NCBI GenBank assembly: GCA_020310875.1
Contig: CM035420.1
Coordinates: 180,119,909 to 180,183,908, forward strand
Direction of reading: 5' to 3'
Source of the DNA: Ceratopteris richardii
Taxonomy: Eukaryota > Streptophyta > Polypodiopsida > Polypodiales > Pteridaceae
DNA length: 64,000 bases
Shown: positions 15,367 to 28,529 of the stretch, one piece after another
Layout of the letters: each line of letters begins with the position of its first letter
Numbering within the stretch: the stretch's first letter is position 1
The notes under the pieces: model-generated
Databases searched by the model: none
The model's input: the letters and a program-made list of their open reading frames with translations, nothing else
What the model was told of the DNA's origin: nothing
Translations under genes and position numbers: made by a program

Positions 15367-17012
15367 AAAGTATGAGATGAATTTTTGAGTTAACTATGAG
15401 ACAAACTGATTGCAATGCATGATTGCATTTATGCAAATGCATGTGCAAAGCATGATGATTTTGTTTGAATGAATATATGTGCATATATATGAGCATGAAT
15501 TTATGTATGTGCGGGTTTCCATGAGAGAGTACATGTAATCATGTATAAAAAGCATAAACTTGGCTTGTTGAGTATGAGTATGTGCGTGCACTGAAGCATG
15601 CATATAAATGAAATATAATGGTTAGAAATGAGATAATGTATGCACCATATCTAAATGAATGTATGAACATGATGATAGAGCTATGCAGGTATGGAAGTTA
15701 TAAATGATATATATAAAGGTTTTGATGTTTTATGTAGTTGAAGTTATGCATCGAGCTCTAGCAACTTGTAAAGATAAGGAAGTTATAAATGAGTTTTGTT
15801 TGTAATTAAAAGTTAACTAATTCTTGGACTTGAGATGGATGCAGATCATCGAATATGAAGAAAATCTATGCAAGAAGGACAAGTAAAGATGAAGAACTTA
15901 GATCCTCTAGTATTTTGAGTGGCCATGTAGTGAGGATATATGTAACAAGATGTTTTCGTGTTACTTATATTTATGTTTTCCATGCAACAGGTGTACTGGC
16001 AAAGAATTTTCTTTGCAAGAGAAAAGCTTCTACAAATTGAGTTTAGAAATTCTTAACCAAATGCATTGATCTATCTCGCACCATTTTGCTAACTTGCATT
16101 TCTGAATATGCATTGAGAATGTACTATGCACTTGAGTTTATACCCCTGTAGGCACATCTGATGGCACAAAGAAAAAATGTAAATGCATGTAATATTTTTT
16201 GTAACAGGATTCAATTGAAGAGGAGAAACCTTGCCATCAAAAGCCTATTTCCTTTTCAAAGCACCATATTGAGTTTTAAATGCATTTTCAAATTTTCATG
16301 GTAGGGTCATATTATGCGACCGTTCACTGAGGCACGATTGAGTTTACCCCATGCACATATGAGATATTTTGTAAGGTTTTGTATATTCTTACACTAGTTG
16401 TATGCAAGGGAGTGCAGAAGCCTCATCATCAGAAGCCTTGCACCCTAAATAAACTGCACCGTACTTGTTTATACATGCATTTTAAAAGTATGCATTTATA
16501 GGGTTAATTACGCGGCCTTGCATAGGCACTTTGTTTTTAAACCCATGCACATATTATGAAGCTGATCTTTATTTTGCAACTAGTAAACAGGTCTTGGTTG
16601 GTGCATTTGAAGGAAGCACAGGTTTGGTGGGGGTGAATGTCGTAGAGATATTCATCTCTACTTTCATGTCTTGATCAAATGATTTTTCTTGTGGTATCAT
16701 TCGACAATTGATAGTTCCTTTTAGTCATGATGAAGGCCTAACCAGAATTCAGTGAAGAGTATAGTTCGGAAGCAGGCTGTTTACTAGATGCTATAAAGGG
16801 TGCTAACCACCTAAGGGATGAATGATCTTCGGTTTTATAACGGAGGCACTTGGCGATTATACCCAAGTAATTAAAGACTTCAATTTTGACAGTAAGGATG
16901 GATTCTTTGGAGCTAAATGGATACAACATTCTTTGAGCTATTGTTTGGAGGGATGATTGGTTTTCATTTTTTGTTTTGAGTAAAAGCTTTATAACAAAGA
17001 GCTTTGAAGGTC

Positions 17013-17040
17013 TAAAGTTGTTCTACGCGGAACAACTTTA
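17013..17040. repeat. Perfect 11-bp inverted repeat in the 3' LTR
   Basis: The arm taaagttgttc (17013-17023) pairs with gaacaacttta (17030-17040) around a 6-nt loop (tacgcg). The 5' LTR keeps the left arm but not the right. Confidence 0.85.
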
Positions 17041-17143
17041 GAGAACTCCAACAGGTGGACGGAAGAAAATAGATTTGCATGCATATAATCCGAGAGAACT
17101 CCAACAGGTGGACGGAAGAAAATAGATTTGCATGCATATAATC
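17040..17143. repeat. Tandem duplication in the 3' LTR (unit about 58 bp)
   Basis: A segment starting agagaactccaacaggtgga occurs twice in succession here and once in the 5' LTR. Confidence 0.8.
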
Positions 17144-19430
17144 ATGAAAGAGGCAAGATCACGACAGTTAGAGGAGGATGGGGAGTCTTTTCTGGCAGAT
17201 CAATAGGAGTTCATGAGGCTTAACGACAGAGGAGAACTGAAGAAAGGAAAACGGCCGCAGAGGGAGAAGTCGCTTATGATCTTGGAGATAAGAAGGCACT
17301 GAAGACAGAGGCAGAAGGGGGGGACGCTAACACAATCGCTTAGAGGCGTGCGAAGAGGAGAGGGTCATGGGGAAAGGCAGAATGTAATCCTCTTTGCATC
17401 TACGAGATCATCATTATTCCTCTTCACGGAGCGCGCATATATGTCCAATGGCTGGCATCTGACACGGGAATCGAATCAATGATTGTGCTTTGAATTCATA
17501 CAACATCATGGAGATAACGATTCTGATTTCGAACTGCTCTGAAGTTTCTCGAACAAAGAAAAGATGTAAACAAGCCTTCAAAAGCTCCGGCTTTGATCGG
17601 ATGACAATACTTATGATTGCGAAGTCGTCAAGTCTTAGCTGATGGTTTTTTTTTTTCCTATGAGTTCAGACATCGAATTTTGTAATTACCCATCATTTTA
17701 TCTTGGATTACTGTGCTTTTTTGTTTCTTCTACGATAGAACTCGATAGCTCTATTGAGAAACGTTCATCATTAGATTAGATATCAACGCTGCCTCGACAA
17801 GAATCTGTAGAAGAAACTGAATCAAAGTTTTTTTGGTACTGATTGTTTTGACAATTCAACGACTCTGGTGGCAAAAATTCTCAGAAACTTCTCACAACGC
17901 TAAATAGTTATGTTGCACGTAAATGGACTGTTGTTTGGAATACTGGAGGACATCTTTTATATCTGTTCGCTTTAGAGTAGATAGATGACAATGAATTTTA
18001 GAAGGTGCTCTCATCCGACTACTTGTCTATATTGGATCATTGTAAGTGCATCTCTGCTACATTTATGATTAAAGTAGTACACCTCTGTGCGCAATCATTA
18101 CCTTCGATTCAGCTTCATGACTACGCATGTATGTTAATACCTCTCTGATATGTCTGAAACTCCTTCAGCTATGATGCGCCACCTTCGTCATAATTTATGA
18201 ATTCACAAAATACAACTTTCTTTTCACTTCTGATGTACACCAAAAACTTCCGTGCATTCAACACTACATACTTCACCATAATTGACGCATGAATCACAGG
18301 GAATCTTATGCAATTTAGCATGCTTATAGATTTGCAACATCAATGATATTTTATCGAAATAGTATTTGTTTAATGAAATACGAATTTCAATTCAGAGATA
18401 CATTGAAAATGCACAACTTTCTTTTTCGAGATAAAGTTTTTCTCTATATAACTGGCATTACAGATTTTTTTTTCTGCAGTAAATTTAGTTGCATCCTTAA
18501 TGTTTAATGACATTCTGAGCTTGAATTGTATTATGTTTTCTTTGATCATTCGATTCAATCTCAGTTCTGGTATTACCTTATAGTTAGACAATAATGAAAA
18601 TTACCTTATAGTCAAATTCAATTTATGACTTATTTGTAGCAATTCATTTCTATGCATATTAATTTTTCATCTGTTAAGATCTGGCGCATACATAAACAAC
18701 AAATCTTATAGGTAGTTCAACTGTAATAAGCACATCATGAACCTAGTCGATTATAATAAACTACTAAATACACTAGTTTCTGCTGATTAGACTCCTAAGC
18801 TCATTGGACTCCCACGCATGTTTACATGGGTGTAGGCACATCATCTTGAATGGGTTCAGCTACAGAGAAGACCCAAAATTGATGGGTGAAAGATTTTATT
18901 ATGATCTATTGTAGTGTTTATGTGAACTAATGTTTATTGCTGCATTCTTCGTGTGCTGACTTGAATTAGCAGAACGATTAGAATGGTTTTTGCAGAGACA
19001 AGCTTTAATACATTCAAAATATGAAGCTAGTAGAAGAACGATCTTTTTGAACTTGTTTTATCATAAAGAAAATAGGAGGTCAGCTATTTAAGCTTGATAA
19101 TGAACACAAAATTTGTTCAATAACAAAAATGTAAGTTGAATTTTGTGAGTTTTTTAACATGATCTTTACAATGATAAATATTTACCATCTAATTTATGTA
19201 TTGTGAAAATGTGCTTCTTTATGATAAACATGAGGATTGAACAATTATGAAGCGTTATTCTATACTTCTTGTTAAGAGATTGGCGGTTTTGCATTTGAGC
19301 TATTAATAAGTTTCTCAGTTCATATTTTCTTGAGTAATCAAATCATCCCTGAGACTGCTCCAAGCACCCTGTGTGCGCTGTTAGCGAGATGATTGAATTG
19401 ATCCACCAGTCGTCACAAATCGCTTCCACA

Positions 19431-22211
19431 ACGTGTGGTTCTATGGAAGGAATTCAGAGGGCAAGAAGAAGAACATTACTATTTTCCACACTACCATATG
19501 GAGAAGAAGATGGAGTTCTTCAATTTTTGACAATACAAAGGTGACAAGCATAGCTTGTGTGTTGATAAATACAAAATAAAGTTTGTATGCCTTCACAAAT
19601 ATGCATTGGAGGTTAGTGGTGATGCTATGAAGAGCAAGTTTATTGAAGGGATTTGTGAGGAGCTTCATTACCAAGTGAAGGGATCTCGATGTGTTCATTT
19701 CATGGATGTTGTTGCAATGGTTAAGACTTTTGAGAAGATGGAGAACTTCAATATGCAGAAGGTGAATAGAACCATATTCATTGCGATCGGACATAGGCCA
19801 CAGAGAGTTGCCACAACAAACATAAACAATTCAAAGAAGAATTCATCTTTTAATAATTAAGATAAGAATCTTGCTCAAGTGGAAAACCAAAAGAGGTGTC
19901 AACCCATCCATTGGCAGCAAGACCTTGACTTTATTGAGTTGGCAAATAGACTCAGTTTGTGTTTCTTTGTGGGGAGAAAGGGCATCAGACATATGAATGC
20001 TTGAACAAGGAAATCTTTTGGCATCCTCATTTGAAGGTGATAAACATCATTGAGGAAGGTGCAAGAATTGACAAAGTAGATGATAGAGATAAGTTATGGA
20101 ACTCTACTTCACATTGCATGGTGGCTAGTTCTTCCCAAGGGCTTCTATAATTATGATTTTGGATACAATCTTTACACATAAAATCACTTCTAATAAATTT
20201 GGGTAGTATGCATTGTTTTCTATCTTTCCAATTGATACAAAATTTAGGGATACTCCTAAATATGTAGATAACAAGACCTATGGAGATGGTCAATGGACGA
20301 CTGCATTATACAAAAGGATACATTGGAAACCTTACATTTACCTTTTTTTGGGAGTTTCCATGTGATTGAAATGAAACAAAGTGATGCAATTATAGGCATG
20401 GATTGGTTAGTCCAAAAGTTTGCAACAATTGATTGTGAACAAAGAACAACCACTTTATGGCTAGATGATGAATCTATCCACATTCTAGGTGATGCATATA
20501 ATCCTAAGCCTATTCTCATTTCTGCTATGTGGATAATTAGAGGTATGTGATGGCTATAGAACATTTGTAGTTTTTGTGAACAATCCACATGAGGAAGCTA
20601 ATGATGAAAATCTTCCAAATTATGTAGAAAATAGAATATGCAGATGTATTTCTAGAAGACCTCCCTGGTATGCCTCCACTTGGGCAGTTTGACCATGCCA
20701 TCGACATGTATCCAGGGAGTGAACCATATTCTAGAGCACCCTATATATTTAACATAGATCGATTAAAGGATCTTAAGATTCAATTAGATGATCTTTTGAA
20801 GAAAGGCTTGATAAGGTCGAGTGTTTCACCTTGGGGAGCACCTGTTTTATTTCAGAAGAAGAAAGATGGCTCTTACAGATTATGTGTTGACTATAGGGGG
20901 TTGAATAAAAGAACAATTAAAAATAAGTACCCACTTCCCCGCATAGAATTCACTAAGATTGACTTAAGACCTGGATGTCACCAAATTAGGATCAAAACAG
21001 TAGATATACCCAAGACAACTTTTCAAACATGTTATGGGCACTAGGAATTTATGGTTTTACCTTTTGGATTAACAAACACTCCTACCAGATTCATGTTCTT
21101 GATGAACAATATTTTTCATGATTATCTAGATGAATTCATCTTAGTATTCCTTGATGATATATTTGTATACTCTAAAGATGATTGTGAGCATGCTGTACAT
21201 CTCAAGAAGACTTGCAAACTGTTAAAGGGCACAAATTGTATGGAAAAAAGAGTAAGTGTTTCTTTTCTAAGAATAGAATTGTGTATCCACGAAGATCATA
21301 TCTAAAGAGGGATTCATATAGACCAGGATAAAGTGAAAAAAAAAAGTTGATTGGCCAGTTTCTAAAACTGTAAGGGATGTTAGAAGTTTTTTACACTTGG
21401 TGCAATATGAAAGAGCACATAATAAGGATTTATCTAAGATAGATAATTCCCTCACATAATTGATTAAAAAGAATGTAGGATTTGTGTGGAGTGACTTTTG
21501 TGGTTGCATGTGATGCAAGTGGTAGTCAAATAGGATGCATTCTTTCACAAGATGGTAGGATGGTTGCATATGAATCAAGGACATTAAGAAAACATGAATG
21601 TAATTATCCTAATCATGATCTAGAAATGCTTGCTTTTGTAAATGCACTTAAGCATTGGAGACATCTACTGTTAGGGGTTAAGTCTGACATGTAAATAGAT
21701 CACGAGAGTCTAAAATATTTTTTCAGACAACCATTGCTTAACAATAGGCAAAAGGATTGGATTGATTATTAAGCGAGTATGATTTTGACATTAAGTATTT
21801 GGCTGGTAAGGAAAATAAGGTCACTGATGCACCGAGTTGAAAACCTTTATGTAATCTCCTTTCTGTAATAAATTTTGATTTTCTTAATCAAACTCAAGAA
21901 GAAAAGAAACATGTGGATCTTTACATATCCTCCAAGTCTCCATTGAAAGTTCAAATACTTTGTCACGATGCACATTTTTTGCATGTCCAAGTTATTCAAG
22001 GAACTATGTTAAAACAAATTATTTTTACTTTGACCCATGTACAAAGTAGAGTATTAAAAAATATGTTAGCAAATGTTTAAAGTGCCAACATGTGAAATCT
22101 GAGTTTAAGAGAATGCCTGTAATGCTACAACCTTTGGATGTTCCAAATCAAAAGTGGGAGTCTATCTCTATGCACTTCATTAGTGAATTGCCTATGACCA
22201 AAAGTTACAAG
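19431..22211 (+). mobile_element. Gypsy gag (second part), zinc knuckle, protease, RT, RNase H
   Basis: In order: gag C-terminal region (19431-19860); CCHC-type knuckle (CFLCGEKGHQTYEC, about 19958); protease region with IIGMDWL (about 20390); RT with [29 protein letters not shown] and VFLDDIFVYS (about 20700-21200); RNase H with VACDASG and the THE-like region (about 21500-21720); then the integrase zinc region ending near SELPMTKSYKHDT where the LINE is inserted. Broken at many places. Confidence 0.85.
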
Positions 22212-22220
22212 CATGATACC
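22212..22220. repeat. Target-site duplication of the LINE, left copy
   Basis: catgatacc, repeated exactly at 29890-29898 directly after the LINE's A-rich tail. The gypsy integrase continues across it. Confidence 0.88.
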
Positions 22221-22250
22221 AGGCTTATGGGATAGGATGCTCCGGACCTA

Positions 22251-22830
22251 ATGGGCCTTAAATGGTATAATGGTAATCGCCTTTCCAAGCTTCCATATGT
22301 CGAAGCTTGCAATGATATTCACATCAGTCTCATCAAGAAATGGTGTCTCAACTGGACACGACTTCGATGGGATATGAAATTTATGTCTATCTGGCACCCT
22401 CTCATTGAAAACAAAAAGTCGGTCCTCCTATGGGAAAATTTTACACCGTGGAATATGGACCAATGCAAAAGCTAACAAGATCTGTGGTGTTCCGCCCTGG
22501 TGCAAGAGATGTTGCCATAGCAAAGAGGATATTGGTCACCTTTTCTTTGCTTGCCCTAAATCCCTTCAGTTATGGAGCGTCCTTTGTCATAATATGGGGT
22601 TCCAAGAACAAATCAATTGGAAGCAAGCCCTCATTGGTGAAGCGATCGATTGCTCTATGGTGTTGTGGAATGCGATCAAGGGAGAGATCCTTTGGAAGAT
22701 CTGGCGGGAAAGATGCACTCCTTGGGGGTCTCGATCGACCCCCGAGGAGTGGTCGATCGAGAAGTCCCTATTCCTTCTCGGCAAAAGAATTGCTAACTGT
22801 AAGACCCCCCCCTCCCCTTTAGACATCACA
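22251..22830 (+). pseudogene. LINE zf-RVT domain remnant
   Basis: Two overlapping frames carry one conserved region: GLKWYNGNRLSKLPYVEACN then, in the other frame, KANKICGVPPWCKRCC and HLFFACPKSLQLW. The Cys/His spacing (CX2C ... HX4C) fits the zf-RVT domain that ends plant L1 ORF2. A frameshift near 22435 separates the two parts. The same stretch in the copy at 59234-59701 is in one frame. Confidence 0.85.
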
Positions 22831-23133
22831 AAGAGCTACAGTATGTCAACAATAAGCTTAAAAGCAAGTGGGCTCTTCATGATGGGGATGCGAGGATTAT
22901 CAACCTCCTCTATAACTTCATGTAAGCTTTCTAAGGTCTACCACGAAGGTATGAGTTCTTGATGTATTGGTGGTGCACCTGTGTATTAAAAAAAGGATTG
23001 GCACCATGATGCCAGAAGTGTTTCTCATCGAGAACAACAAGCTCAAATCCAAGCGGATTGTTAACTTCCTTTGTAACATGCTATAGGCCAAGTTCTACCC
23101 CTGCTTTGTGGGATTTAAGGGGTCCCAAAGGCA

Positions 23134-23138
23134 CTAGT
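23134..23138. repeat. Target-site duplication of the 23-kb copia, left copy
   Basis: ctagt, repeated at 29803-29807 immediately after the right LTR. Confidence 0.88.
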
Positions 23139-24421
23139 TGTGAAGAGATGGATAGGTATGTGCTTGAAGATGAAGAGGTGTTGCAAAATCCTTGATCTAC
23201 ACCAGCCAAATGAACTCCAGGAGTATATGGTGGGCCCTTTTAGCTTGCCAATGGATGTATTAGAAACCCTATGTACCTTGGAAGATCACTCACAAAAAGA
23301 TAGATCAAAACAGATAAGTTGGAGTTAGCTCAGAGGTGAAGAACTTGCTATCTTGGTCCATACACCTGTCAAGTGTTTTGCATAATTCTCTGAGCACAGC
23401 AGCAATTAGCTTAATTCCTCTTGGAGAAGTCTAATTAGCTTAAAGAGCTAACTTTCAAGAGTAATCTCATAAAAAATAATGAACCACACATTGAGAATGA
23501 TGTTTAGCAACTGATGACATCATCCCGATTTTCACGGGCTGCTACAGTTTGAGACCAGTGAGTAGAAAAATAATCATAACTCCAGATGTAAGAATCCAAT
23601 GATTATGAAAATTTGTATGGTTATACTAGACAATAAGATTAATCCAAAAAGCTTTAAATCATTGAATTTGGATAAGTACACACTGAGAAATGGCTCTGAC
23701 AAGATGAGTAAAAAAGTCGGGTACCTGATAGAGAAGTGAAGATGAACAGACACTGTTGACTTCAACTGAACATAACTGAAGATTGCAACATTCAAATGAA
23801 AGGAAACTTTGTGAGCATATAGTAGACGTATAGAGCTAACTTTACCAAGTTAAATCACTGAAAATGATGCACTAAGCTTAGAGAAACAATCTCTGCAATC
23901 TGACTGAGAAAACTGAGAGTAATGGCAGTGAGTAGTACACTTCACAAGAACATGGAAATATGAACTCAAATGATCATGAAAATGAAAGTATATTGCTTGT
24001 ACAATACAATGGACTTACTGATACATATGTGTGCCTTGTAATCACACCTTGATATGGCATAAAGCTCAGCTCTTGGAGGTCTTCACATAGGTCTCTCTAG
24101 CCACGACTAAAGCTACCATCTATTTGTAGTTGAGTTTGGGAGGCTAACTTCCCTCAATCACTCTCCAATCAATTAGTGATTGATTTGATTCTCTACCTAC
24201 CACAAATCATGAATTCGTGGCTCCTCTTTCCCTTTTTGATCAAGTGGAGTCAACCACTTAAGATTCTTTCACTTTTACATTAAGTAAACTCTTCAAAAGT
24301 TACAAGAGGTAGTTCACAAGTGAACTTTGCATAGTCTTCATTTTAAAGCTTCTTCTTTGACTTTGTGGGACTCAAGCCAATACTTAGGCTTGTCATAGAC
24401 TTGCTCCAAAAGCTCCCCCTC
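23139..24421 (-). repeat. 3' LTR of the 23-kb copia
   Basis: Pairs with 28530-29802. Ends next to the polypurine tract at about 24422-24435 (plus strand gctccccctcaag). Confidence 0.92.
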
Positions 24422-24461
24422 AAGCCAAGTATGCTTGAGGTCTTCAATCTTCCAAGATTAC

Positions 24462-27400
24462 CTATAAACCAATCATAGCCTTGAATTTGCAAAGCTTTGT
24501 ACCATCCAATGCTTTGGTTAGAATATCTGCACATTGTTGATGAGTGGACACATATGATATTTGAATTTCTTTGCTTAGAACCTTCTCTCGTACATAGTGA
24601 TAATGAACTTCAATATGTTTAGTCCTTGCATGAAAAATAGGATTAGCAGCTAAGTGAATAGAACTCATATTGTCACCAAAAATAGTTGGAGTTCCAAACT
24701 CCAATCCAAGATCTTTGAACAATGTCTTCATCCACATAGCTTCTTGTGTAGCTATGGCAAGACCTTTATATTCAGCTTCAGTAGAAGAGAGAGCAACTGT
24801 GGGTTGCTTCTTGGATGACCATGAAATAAGATTTGAACCTGTAAAGGTAAGATAACCTGAAGTGCTCCTTCTATCTTCCTTGGAGCCAGCCCAATCTGCA
24901 TCAAAAAATAGCTTCAAACCTAAATCAGATACATAAGGATAATAAGGTCCTTCATTTATGGTTCCTTTGAGATACTTGAGAATCCTTTTGGCAGCATCCA
25001 TATGTGGTTTCCTTGGTGTGTGCATAAATTGACTTAGCACACTCACACTGTAACATATATCTACTCTTGTCAATGTGGCATAGTTGAGACTACCCACTAG
25101 ACTTTGATATGATGTGATGTCCTCTATGAGTTCACCTTCATGTGAGCTCAATTTGTGATTGACCTTCATTGGAGTACTTGCAATCTTACAATCTTGCATC
25201 TTGAATTTCGCCAACATGTCCTTAATGTACTTTCTTTGAGTGAGAAACAAACCATGATCTTTGTAGACAACTTCCAAGCCTAGGAAGTAGGTAAGTGAAC
25301 CCAAATCACTTATCTTGAACTCTTCTCTCATCTGATCTTTGATCTTCTTCATACCATCTGCATCATTTCCTGTCAATATAATATCATCTACATATACACA
25401 TAGGTAGATGATCTCAGAATTACTCTTTTTAATAAAGAGTGAAGGATCTGCCTTGCTTGGTTGAAAGCCTTTGTCCTGCAAGAATGAAACAAGCCTGAAA
25501 TTCCAAGCTCTTGGAGCTTGCTTGAGACCATACAATGCTTTGTTAAGTTTACACACATAATCAGGATAAACTCGATTCTCAAAACCAGGTGGTTGTGCCA
25601 TGTATCCCTCTTCTGTTATCCAACCATTCAAGAATGCATTCTTTACATCTAGTTGAAGTATCTTCCAATTCTTGGAAGAGACAATACTAACCAAAACCCT
25701 AATAGTAGGCATCTTTGCCATAGGAGAGAAGGTCTCCTCATAATCAATTCCCTGAGTTTGTGCAAAGCCTTTTGCTACAAGCCTTGCCTTATACCTGTTA
25801 ATTGAACCATCAGAATTCTTCTTGAGTTTATAGACCCATCTTGAGCCTATTACCTTCATGGATGAAGTCTTGGGCACCAAATCCCAAGTGCTGTTTTCCT
25901 CAAGTGCTTCAATCTCTTCCTTCATTGCATGCTTCCATTCTGTTTTTGCTTTGGCCTCTTCAAATGATGATGGCTCCTCTTGGTTTATGTCCTTTGCTAT
26001 GTAGATAGAATGTTTAGTTACTGAGGTGTCAAACCCATACCTTTCTCGTTTTTTCTTTTCCCTCATAGATCTTCTTAGGCCATGATGTGATGATTCTGCC
26101 TCATGTCCAAGTTCTTGCAATTTTGCTTTACCTTTAGACTTCCATGCTTTGATCTTTTCCATCTGAGATTCTTCATCATCCTCCGAGGTGTCTTGTTCTT
26201 CAATCTTTGGTTGTTCTCTACCAAGCTTTGGAAAATCTTCTTCAAGATCATATGGTAAATTGACCTTCCTGTATGAATCTTCATACCATGAATTGTTCTC
26301 ATCAAAAACTACATCTCTGCTTACCAAGAATCCTTTGTTGGTAGGGTTGTATAACATGTAGCCCTTTTGATTGTTGTCATATCCAATAAATACACACCTT
26401 TCTGCCTTTGGATCCATCTTGCCTCTAACCTGTGAAGGAACATGAGCAAAAGCAATACATCCAAAAATTTTACAATGATCTAAGCTTGGTCTTTTTCCAT
26501 TCCAAGCCTCATATGGAGTCATCCCATCAAGGGATTTTGAAGGCAACTTGTTAATCAAGTAAGTGGCTGTAGATACAGCCTCAGCCCATAAGTAATTAGG
26601 TAAATGCTTTTCATTTAACATAGACCTTGCAGCTTCAACAATTGTCCTATTCCTCCTTTCTGCCACTCCATTTTGCTCAGGAGTGTACCTTGTAGTTACC
26701 TCTCTTTTGATTCCTCTTTCTTGAAGAAAAGAATCAAACTCATGGGAGAAGTATTCTCCCCCTCCATCTGACCTTAGCCTTTCTAGTGATTTACCTGTTT
26801 GATTCTCCACAAGAGCCAAATATCTTTTGAAACATGAAAAAACTTCATCTTTGTGTTTCATAAAGAATAGGATAGTCCATCTGCTGCAATCATCAATAAA
26901 GGAGACATAATACCTTGATCCAGATATTGAAGCTTCCTTGCTAGGTCCCCATACATCTGTATGAACCAACTCCAAGAGATCTTCATGCATATAACCTTTC
27001 TTCATGAATGGTAACCTGTGAGACTTTCCAAATTGACATGCACTACACTTATAAATCATATGATGTTTTGACAAGTTAGGGAGTCCAAGTACACTTTGGT
27101 CCCTGCAAATTTGCTTTAATGACCTTTCACCAATATGTGCTAACCTTTTGTGCCATACTTCCAATTTTGTGAGAGTCTGACTACCATAATTAAAGAGAGC
27201 AATGTTTCTAGTGTCCTGTAATTCAAATGTGAACAATCTACATGTCTTTTCACCTTTTGCAATTTTTCTAAATCCTTGACTTGGATCTTCAACAAATGCT
27301 AGGGACATAGAGTACCTTACTGAGTAGGTTGATGTTTCCATCAGGTGCTTTGACATTGCCTATTTTCTCCACAAGATGTTTTGTATCATCTCCTGTTTGT

Positions 27401-28512
27401 ACCTCATGCTTATTCCTTGGATCTTCTAAATCTGATAGGAGTGCCACATTTCCTACCACATGATTTGAACAACCTGAATCTATGTAGAAAACATGCTCAT
27501 CAGATTTACCTTGTGGCATAGCCATGTTCATGATCAATAATGAATCCTCTTTGTTTGAGTCTTCTGTGTAGTTATTGAATTCTCTCCTTCCTTTGTAGCC
27601 TCCTTGATAGTTTGAATGATTGTAGTTGTTGTAGTTGCCATGATAATTGTTGAACCTTCCTCTTGAGTAGCCATAACTTCCTCTATTGTATCCTCTGCCT
27701 CTTTGATTCTTGGAATTCCTAAAGAAATTTTCAGTTGTATGATTAGTTAATCCACAAATAGAACATGAGTTGGAGTCTTGGGATCTCCCCCTTCCTTGTC
27801 TACCTCCTCTTCCTCTACCTCTGCCATGTCTTCCTCTACCTGCATAGTTAGCTTGATTTTATCAGTGTATAAAGCTGAAGATTGATTACCTTTAGAGCTT
27901 TCTCCATTTTTGATAAGCTTTGCCTCTTGGGTAAGTAGTTGTCCAATGAGTGTATTGAAATCGGGTACATGCATGTCCATGTACAAATCCATAACTGTGG
28001 TGAATGCTTCCCATGTCATCTATCTTCAAGCCATTGATGACCTGCCTTACAATTTGCTCTTCATCTATTACCTCTCCAATGCTTCCCAACTGATCTGCTA
28101 TGTCCTTGAACTTTGTGACAAAATCAGTCAGAGCCTTCTTGAGAGTTGTGAAATCAAGCCATAGTTGATGCTTCCTAGCTTTAGTACTTGAAGAAAAGAA
28201 AGCTTCAAGTGCATCCCACACTTCCTGAGATGTCTTACAACTTCTAATGTGAGGCAAAAAAAAATCTGAGATAGAGTTGAGGAGATAAGACCTTGCAAGT
28301 GCATCCTTGGAGCACCATGTGCTCAATCTTTCTTGCTCTTCTTGTGTTGGTTGACTTTTGTTCCTGAAACTTGGCATAACTTCATCTCCAGCCACATAAC
28401 CATATAAACTTCTACCTTGGAGATAATCTTCCATTCTTAATGACCAAGTTGAGTAGTTACCTCTATCCAATTTGTCAATTGATGAACGAAATCCATCTGC
28501 CATGTTGTCCAA
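24462..28512 (-). pseudogene. Copia gag-pol region (23-kb element)
   Basis: Gag carries a UBN2-like region (DKLDRGNYSTWSLRMEDYL) and Arg/Gly-rich linker, then protease, integrase with D-D-E region, RT and RNase H up to the ILTKALDGTKL tail. The integrase-RT-RNase H part is long and open. As a whole it has a few breaks and is probably not functional. Confidence 0.9.
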
Positions 28513-28517
28513 CCTTG

Positions 28518-28529
28518 CTCTGATACCAT
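28518..28529 (-). promoter_or_regulatory. Primer-binding site (initiator tRNA-Met) of the 23-kb copia
   Basis: On the minus strand TGGTATCAGAGC directly follows the 5' LTR, the standard plant copia primer site. Confidence 0.9.

Larger units (their letters stand above)
15003..16637 (+). other. Non-coding interior of the gag-only element
   Basis: No pol domain on either strand. It holds the 34-bp and 45-bp tandem motifs, a GCATG/ATGCA-rich stretch (about 15410-15500), and ends in a G-rich polypurine tract (about 16620-16637). Confidence 0.75.
11101..19430 (+). mobile_element. Gag-only long-LTR retrotransposon (LARD / TR-GAG type)
   Basis: Two long direct repeats, 11101-13849 and 16638-19430, both start TGTCGTAGAGATATTC and end gcttccaca, so they are TG...CA LTRs of about 2.75-2.8 kb. 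A purine-rich tract (ggtttggtgggggtgaa) lies directly before the right LTR and fixes plus orientation. The 2.8-kb interior holds a gag-like zinc-knuckle ORF and no protease, RT, RNase H or integrase. Non-autonomous elements of this form are known as LARDs or TR-GAGs. By eye the LTRs differ at about 4-5% of positions, roughly 1.5-2 million years at commonly used plant LTR rates. The coding part appears lightly broken. It lies inside gypsy gag; no clean target duplication was found. Confidence 0.85.
16638..19430 (+). repeat. 3' LTR of the gag-only element
   Basis: Begins TGTCGTAG after a G-rich tract and ends TTCCACA. It is about 44 bp longer than the 5' LTR, mainly through a local tandem duplication near 17040-17143. 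Confidence 0.88.

Noticed and set aside
15394-15603. Minus frame rich in His/Ile/Cys as a small gene
   Set aside because: Arises from GCATG/ATGCA-rich non-coding sequence of the gag-only element.
19421-19440. Target-site duplication for the gag-only element
   Set aside because: Left flank catgt and right flank acgtg do not match well enough to call; the borders rest on LTR alignment.
22587-22829. Minus-strand frame inside the LINE
   Set aside because: Shadow of the plus-strand zf-RVT coding region.
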